Origin: CAILZL01 sp050181835
GTDB taxonomy: Bacteria > Pseudomonadota > Gammaproteobacteria > Steroidobacterales > Steroidobacteraceae
DNA: 64,000 nt
Direction of reading: 5' to 3'
Assembly (NCBI GenBank): GCA_050181835.1
Contig: JBFXCU010000001.1
Location: forward strand, 496,001 to 560,000
The translations under genes and the position numbers were made by a program. Under the pieces are notes generated by a model. It did no database searches, was not told the DNA's origin, and saw nothing but the letters and a program-made list of their open reading frames with translations. Shown piece after piece: positions 61,383 to 64,000 of the stretch (the stretch's first letter is position 1; each line of letters starts with the position of its first letter).

Positions 61383-61928
61383 TCAGCTGTTTTCCGTCTC
61401 CGGTGTAGCCCGACTTGCTGTTCTGTCCAGCGATCCCACATCGAGAATCGGCGACGCGTCTATGGATGCCACATCCAGAAGTTGTGCAATTCGTTGCATG
61501 GTGCTCAGTATCTGGGTTTGTTCCCAGCTCTGCAGTACATTGAACTGACTGATGAAGCGGTTGTGTAACGTCTGTGGTGCCCGTGCCAGCTGGTTAGTGC
61601 CTTCGTTGGTGAGCGTCACGTGAACACGTCGCTTGTCTTGGTTGCTGCGTCGCCTGGAAATCAGACTGCGCTCTTCAAGGCGATCAAGAAGAGCGGTAAT
61701 TGTCGCTTGGGTCAGGTTGACCTGCTGGGAAAGCTGTCGAGGACTCATCTCGCCGTTAGCGCTCAGTAGTTGCAGGATCATGAGCTGTGAGACGGTCAGT
61801 TGGCTGTGAGCAGCCAGCGTCTTGGCGTTGATTTGCGTCGCGCGGATGACGCGTCGTAGTTCGGTCAGCACCTGTTCAGCGGTTGTTAACATCATGTCTG
61901 GGCAACGGTTCGTTCTGATCAGATCCAT
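61383..61928 (-). CDS. ectR: MarR-family repressor of ectoine genes (EctR-like)
   Basis: A 181-aa MarR-type winged-helix protein (QLTVSQLMILQLLSANGEMS, PRQLSQQVNLTQATITALLD, then the wing RRRSNQDKRRVHVTLTNEG). It lies divergent from ectA, the position held by EctR1/CosR regulators that repress ectoine synthesis at low salt. The C-terminal 30 residues are an extension of low complexity. Two matching 13-base sites between the two genes support an operator role. Start codon ATG at 61928; a second ATG 11 codons later is possible. Confidence 0.88.
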   Translation of the reverse strand: MDLIRTNRCPDMMLTTAEQVLTELRRVIRATQINAKTLAAHSQLTVSQLMILQLLSANGEMSPRQLSQQVNLTQATITALLDRLEERSLISRRRSNQDKRRVHVTLTNEGTNQLARAPQTLHNRFISQFNVLQSWEQTQILSTMQRIAQLLDVASIDASPILDVGSLDRTASRATPETENS

Positions 61929-61934
61929 AAATAG

Positions 61935-61947
61935 TTAGATTATCTAA
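61935..61947. promoter_or_regulatory. 13-bp palindrome at the ectR start (operator candidate)
   Basis: TTAGATTATCTAA is a perfect palindrome around one central base, and lies seven bases upstream of the ectR start codon. MarR proteins bind sites of this size and shape. Confidence 0.6.
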
Positions 61948-62021
61948 TAATATTCAGCGACATAAGGAGGGGCGCTTTGAATGTAAATACCTGAAAACAG
62001 TAAATAACGCCAAGTTATTGC

Positions 62022-62049
62022 TTGACATGCCTAGATCACACCCTAGACT
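62022..62049 (+). promoter_or_regulatory. Probable sigma-70 promoter of ectA
   Basis: TTGACA (62022-62027) and TAGACT (62044-62049) are separated by 16 bases, 53 bases upstream of the ectA ATG. The second operator-like site overlaps the expected transcription start. Confidence 0.65.
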
Positions 62050-62062
62050 TCCAAAATAATAA

Positions 62063-62075
62063 TTCGATAGTCTAA
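62063..62075. promoter_or_regulatory. Second operator-like site near ectA
   Basis: TTCGATAGTCTAA agrees at 10 of 13 positions with the perfect palindrome at 61935. It lies between the predicted ectA promoter -10 element and the start codon, where a bound repressor would block transcription. Confidence 0.5.
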
Positions 62076-62101
62076 TTACTTTACGGACCTTCCAACCCTT
62101 C

Positions 62102-62641
62102 ATGCGGTCTAATGCAAAACCAGCTTCACCGTCAGCTCACGTCGGCAAGATTCACTTTCGGCGACCCATGCCGCTCGATGGGGCGGCTGTTCATGCGTTG
62201 ATCGCTAACTGCCCACCGCTCGATACGAATTCACTGTACTGCAATCTGTTGCAGTGTTCTATGTTTTCGGCTACCTGCGTCGTAGCTGAGCAGGACGGCA
62301 ACTTGGTCGGATTCATATCAGGGTTCGTGACGCCAGACAGCACCGATAATTTGTTTATCTGGCAGGTTGCTGTGACGCCTGCTGCACGCGGGATGGGCCT
62401 TGCCGTCGCTATGGTGCTGGAGCTGCTGAACCGACCTGCGTGTCAGCGTACCAGTCAGCTACAAACTTCGATCACCCCCGGTAATGCCGCGTCATGGGCA
62501 TTGTTTGAATCAGTAGCCAAAGCATTGGGTACGCAGCTCATTAGCAAAGTTCTGTTTGAGCGTCAGCAGCATCTGAACAATCTACACGATACCGAGATGC
62601 TGGTAACGATTGGGCGTTTCACGCCCCGCGCCGCTGCTTGA
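62102..62641 (+). CDS. ectA: Diaminobutyrate acetyltransferase
   Basis: Acetylates L-2,4-diaminobutyrate, the second enzyme of ectoine synthesis. The 179-aa GNAT protein has the conserved FRRPMPLDGAAVHALIANCP start, the signature LDTNSLYCNLLQC, VAVTPAARGMGLAVAMV (acetyl-CoA loop) and TSITPGNAASWALFESVAK. The ATG at 62102 gives the normal length. ectB follows after 50 bases in the same operon. Confidence 0.96.
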   Translation: MRSNAKPASPSAHVGKIHFRRPMPLDGAAVHALIANCPPLDTNSLYCNLLQCSMFSATCVVAEQDGNLVGFISGFVTPDSTDNLFIWQVAVTPAARGMGLAVAMVLELLNRPACQRTSQLQTSITPGNAASWALFESVAKALGTQLISKVLFERQQHLNNLHDTEMLVTIGRFTPRAAA

Positions 62642-62691
62642 GCTTCGCTGAAGGCGCGTCTCCGGCGTTTAATTAATCTGTGAGGAAATTG

Positions 62692-64000
62692 ATGATCAAG
62701 AACGACAATTTGGTTCGCACATTACCGACCCGAGCTGGTGTATTTGTGAGGCAGGAATCCAGGGTCAGAAGTTATTCACGTGACTTTCCAGTGATCTTTT
62801 CACGCGCCGAAGGCGCTCGCATATTCGATGAGCATGGCAATGGCTATCTGGATTTTCTGGCTGGTGCTGGAAGCTTGAACTACGGACACAATCATCCAGT
62901 ACTGCTCAAGGCGTTGATGACCTATCTCCAGCAACACGGCATTACTCATAGTCTGGATCTGCATACGAGTGCAAAAGCAGATTTTCTCGAAGCACTGGAA
63001 ATGCGCATTTTGCGGTCGCGAAATTTGCCCTATGTGGCACAGTTTACAGGGCCTACCGGCACCAACTGCGTTGAAGCGGCGCTAAAGCTAGCGCGCAAGA
63101 TAACGGGGCGACATCCGGTTGTATGTTTCACCAATGGTTTTCATGGTGTCACGCTCGGTGCACTGGCGATGACGGGTAATTCGCATCATCGTGGCGGTGC
63201 TGGGGTCGCTCTGGAAGGCATGATTCGTATGCCATTTGATGGTTACATGGGCAAGGAGCTGGATACGCTTACCTATTTCGAGAAAACACTCAACGATTCC
63301 AGCAGCGGTATCGACAAACCAGCAGCGGTGATTCTCGAGACAGTGCAAGGCGAAGGCGGTCTCAATATGGCGAGCGTGGCCTGGTTACAGGAACTTCAGG
63401 CCATCTGCCGACGACATGAAATATTGCTGATCGTCGACGACATTCAAGCGGGCTGTGGCCGAACCGGCACATTCTTCAGTTTTGAACCGGCAGGACTGGT
63501 GCCGGACATCGTTACGCTGTCCAAATCATTAAGTGGCATGGGGTTGCCGTTCGCGGTGACGCTGATCAGGCGCGATCTCGACATCTGGTCACCCGGTGAG
63601 CACAATGGCACGTTTCGTGGCAACAATCATGCATTTGTTACGGCAGCATGTGCCTTTGACCACTTCTGGTCCAACGATGTATTTGCCAGCGAGGTACAAC
63701 GCAAGGCCCACCTGCTCGAGCGTGGTCTGCAGGCGTTATGTGGCACCTATTCGGCATCCTTGCTGCACAAGGGACGTGGAATGATGCAGGGTGTGTCATT
63801 CACTAGACACGAGCTCGCCAGTGCAGTGAGTAAGGCGGCCTTTGAGCGAGGCATGATCATCGAGACCAGTGGTTCGAACGATGAAGTTCTCAAGTTCCTG
63901 TGTCCACTCACCATCAGTGACCAGGATTTGGCACTAGGAATCGACATCGTCTCCGACTGTGTTCATGAATTGATGTCCAATGCACGGCTGCGTAAAACAG
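62692..64000 (+). CDS. ectB: Diaminobutyrate-2-oxoglutarate transaminase (partial at right edge)
   Basis: Makes L-2,4-diaminobutyrate from aspartate semialdehyde using glutamate, the first committed step of ectoine synthesis. GAGGA precedes the ATG at 62692 by five bases. The 436 codons in the window include FPVIFSRAEGARIFDEHGNG, FTGPTGTNCVEAALKLARK, HGVTLGALAMTGNSHHR, the cofactor-binding DDIQAGCGRTGTFFSFE and the PLP lysine K278 in TLSKSLSGMG. EctB is normally about 420-430 aa, so only a few residues should lie beyond the window edge; no stop codon is seen inside. ectC would be expected next. Confidence 0.96.
   Translation, partial: MIKNDNLVRTLPTRAGVFVRQESRVRSYSRDFPVIFSRAEGARIFDEHGNGYLDFLAGAGSLNYGHNHPVLLKALMTYLQQHGITHSLDLHTSAKADFLEALEMRILRSRNLPYVAQFTGPTGTNCVEAALKLARKITGRHPVVCFTNGFHGVTLGALAMTGNSHHRGGAGVALEGMIRMPFDGYMGKELDTLTYFEKTLNDSSSGIDKPAAVILETVQGEGGLNMASVAWLQELQAICRRHEILLIVDDIQAGCGRTGTFFSFEPAGLVPDIVTLSKSLSGMGLPFAVTLIRRDLDIWSPGEHNGTFRGNNHAFVTAACAFDHFWSNDVFASEVQRKAHLLERGLQALCGTYSASLLHKGRGMMQGVSFTRHELASAVSKAAFERGMIIETSGSNDEVLKFLCPLTISDQDLALGIDIVSDCVHELMSNARLRKT

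Noticed and set aside
1..64000. CRISPR array
   Set aside because: No regularly spaced direct repeats were found; the Cas4-like nuclease lies in a helicase operon without cas1 or cas2.

Overview
The window looks like a chromosome segment of a gammaproteobacterium, probably a halotolerant or aquatic one. The housekeeping genes have gammaproteobacterial types and neighbours: prlC beside a gamma-carbonic anhydrase, argS followed by a SPOR-domain gene, priA, a three-subunit pnt transhydrogenase, hemH, dacB, a YhfA-type OsmC gene and dsbC. An ectoine locus (ectR, ectA, ectB) at the right edge suggests adaptation to salt. No species can be named from sequence alone.

Left region (1-13958): an accessory island. 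It begins with an IS3-family insertion sequence that runs off the left edge. Five tightly packed rightward genes follow (1398-12438): a coiled-coil protein with a degenerate ATPase-like C-terminus, a small unknown protein, a very large DEAD/DEAH-type helicase with a DUF1998 C-terminus (1842 aa), a Cas4/RecB-like PD-(D/E)XK nuclease with four iron-sulfur-type cysteines, and an unknown 600-aa protein. A DNA cytosine-5 methyltransferase faces them and its stop codon overlaps theirs. A giant DUF1998 helicase plus a cytosine methylase is the signature of Druantia type II antiphage defence; the nuclease and the unknown proteins make this locus the most interesting item here. The island ends at a tRNA-Phe gene whose 3' end points into it, as expected for integration at a tRNA.

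Middle region (14-44 kb): mostly core genes in short operons. They include a secreted choice-of-anchor I propeller, carbonic anhydrase, prlC, rarD, a NUDIX hydrolase, yqhA, fadL, an esterase overlapping a diguanylate cyclase, argS with its SPOR gene, priA, a sigma factor operon with a putative anti-sigma and a DUF3106 protein, pntAA-pntAB-pntB, an HNH endonuclease, a 5'-3' exonuclease, a YceI lipoprotein, a VOC protein, hemH, a glycosyltransferase, a PilZ protein, a DUF502 protein and dacB. Two perfect DnaA boxes lie just upstream of priA. REP-like hairpins are scattered between genes.

Right region (44-64 kb): an AMP-forming ligase, a soluble propeller, a DUF2165 protein, an amino-acid permease, a thioredoxin-like protein, the frmA-fghA formaldehyde detoxification pair, a PhoX-like secreted protein, an NlpC/P60 lipoprotein, an M28-family protein that has lost its metal ligands, dsbC, a structured intergenic region ending in a strong terminator (candidate small RNA), a yhfA-MFS-LysR operon, and the divergent ectR/ectAB locus with two matching operator-like sites.
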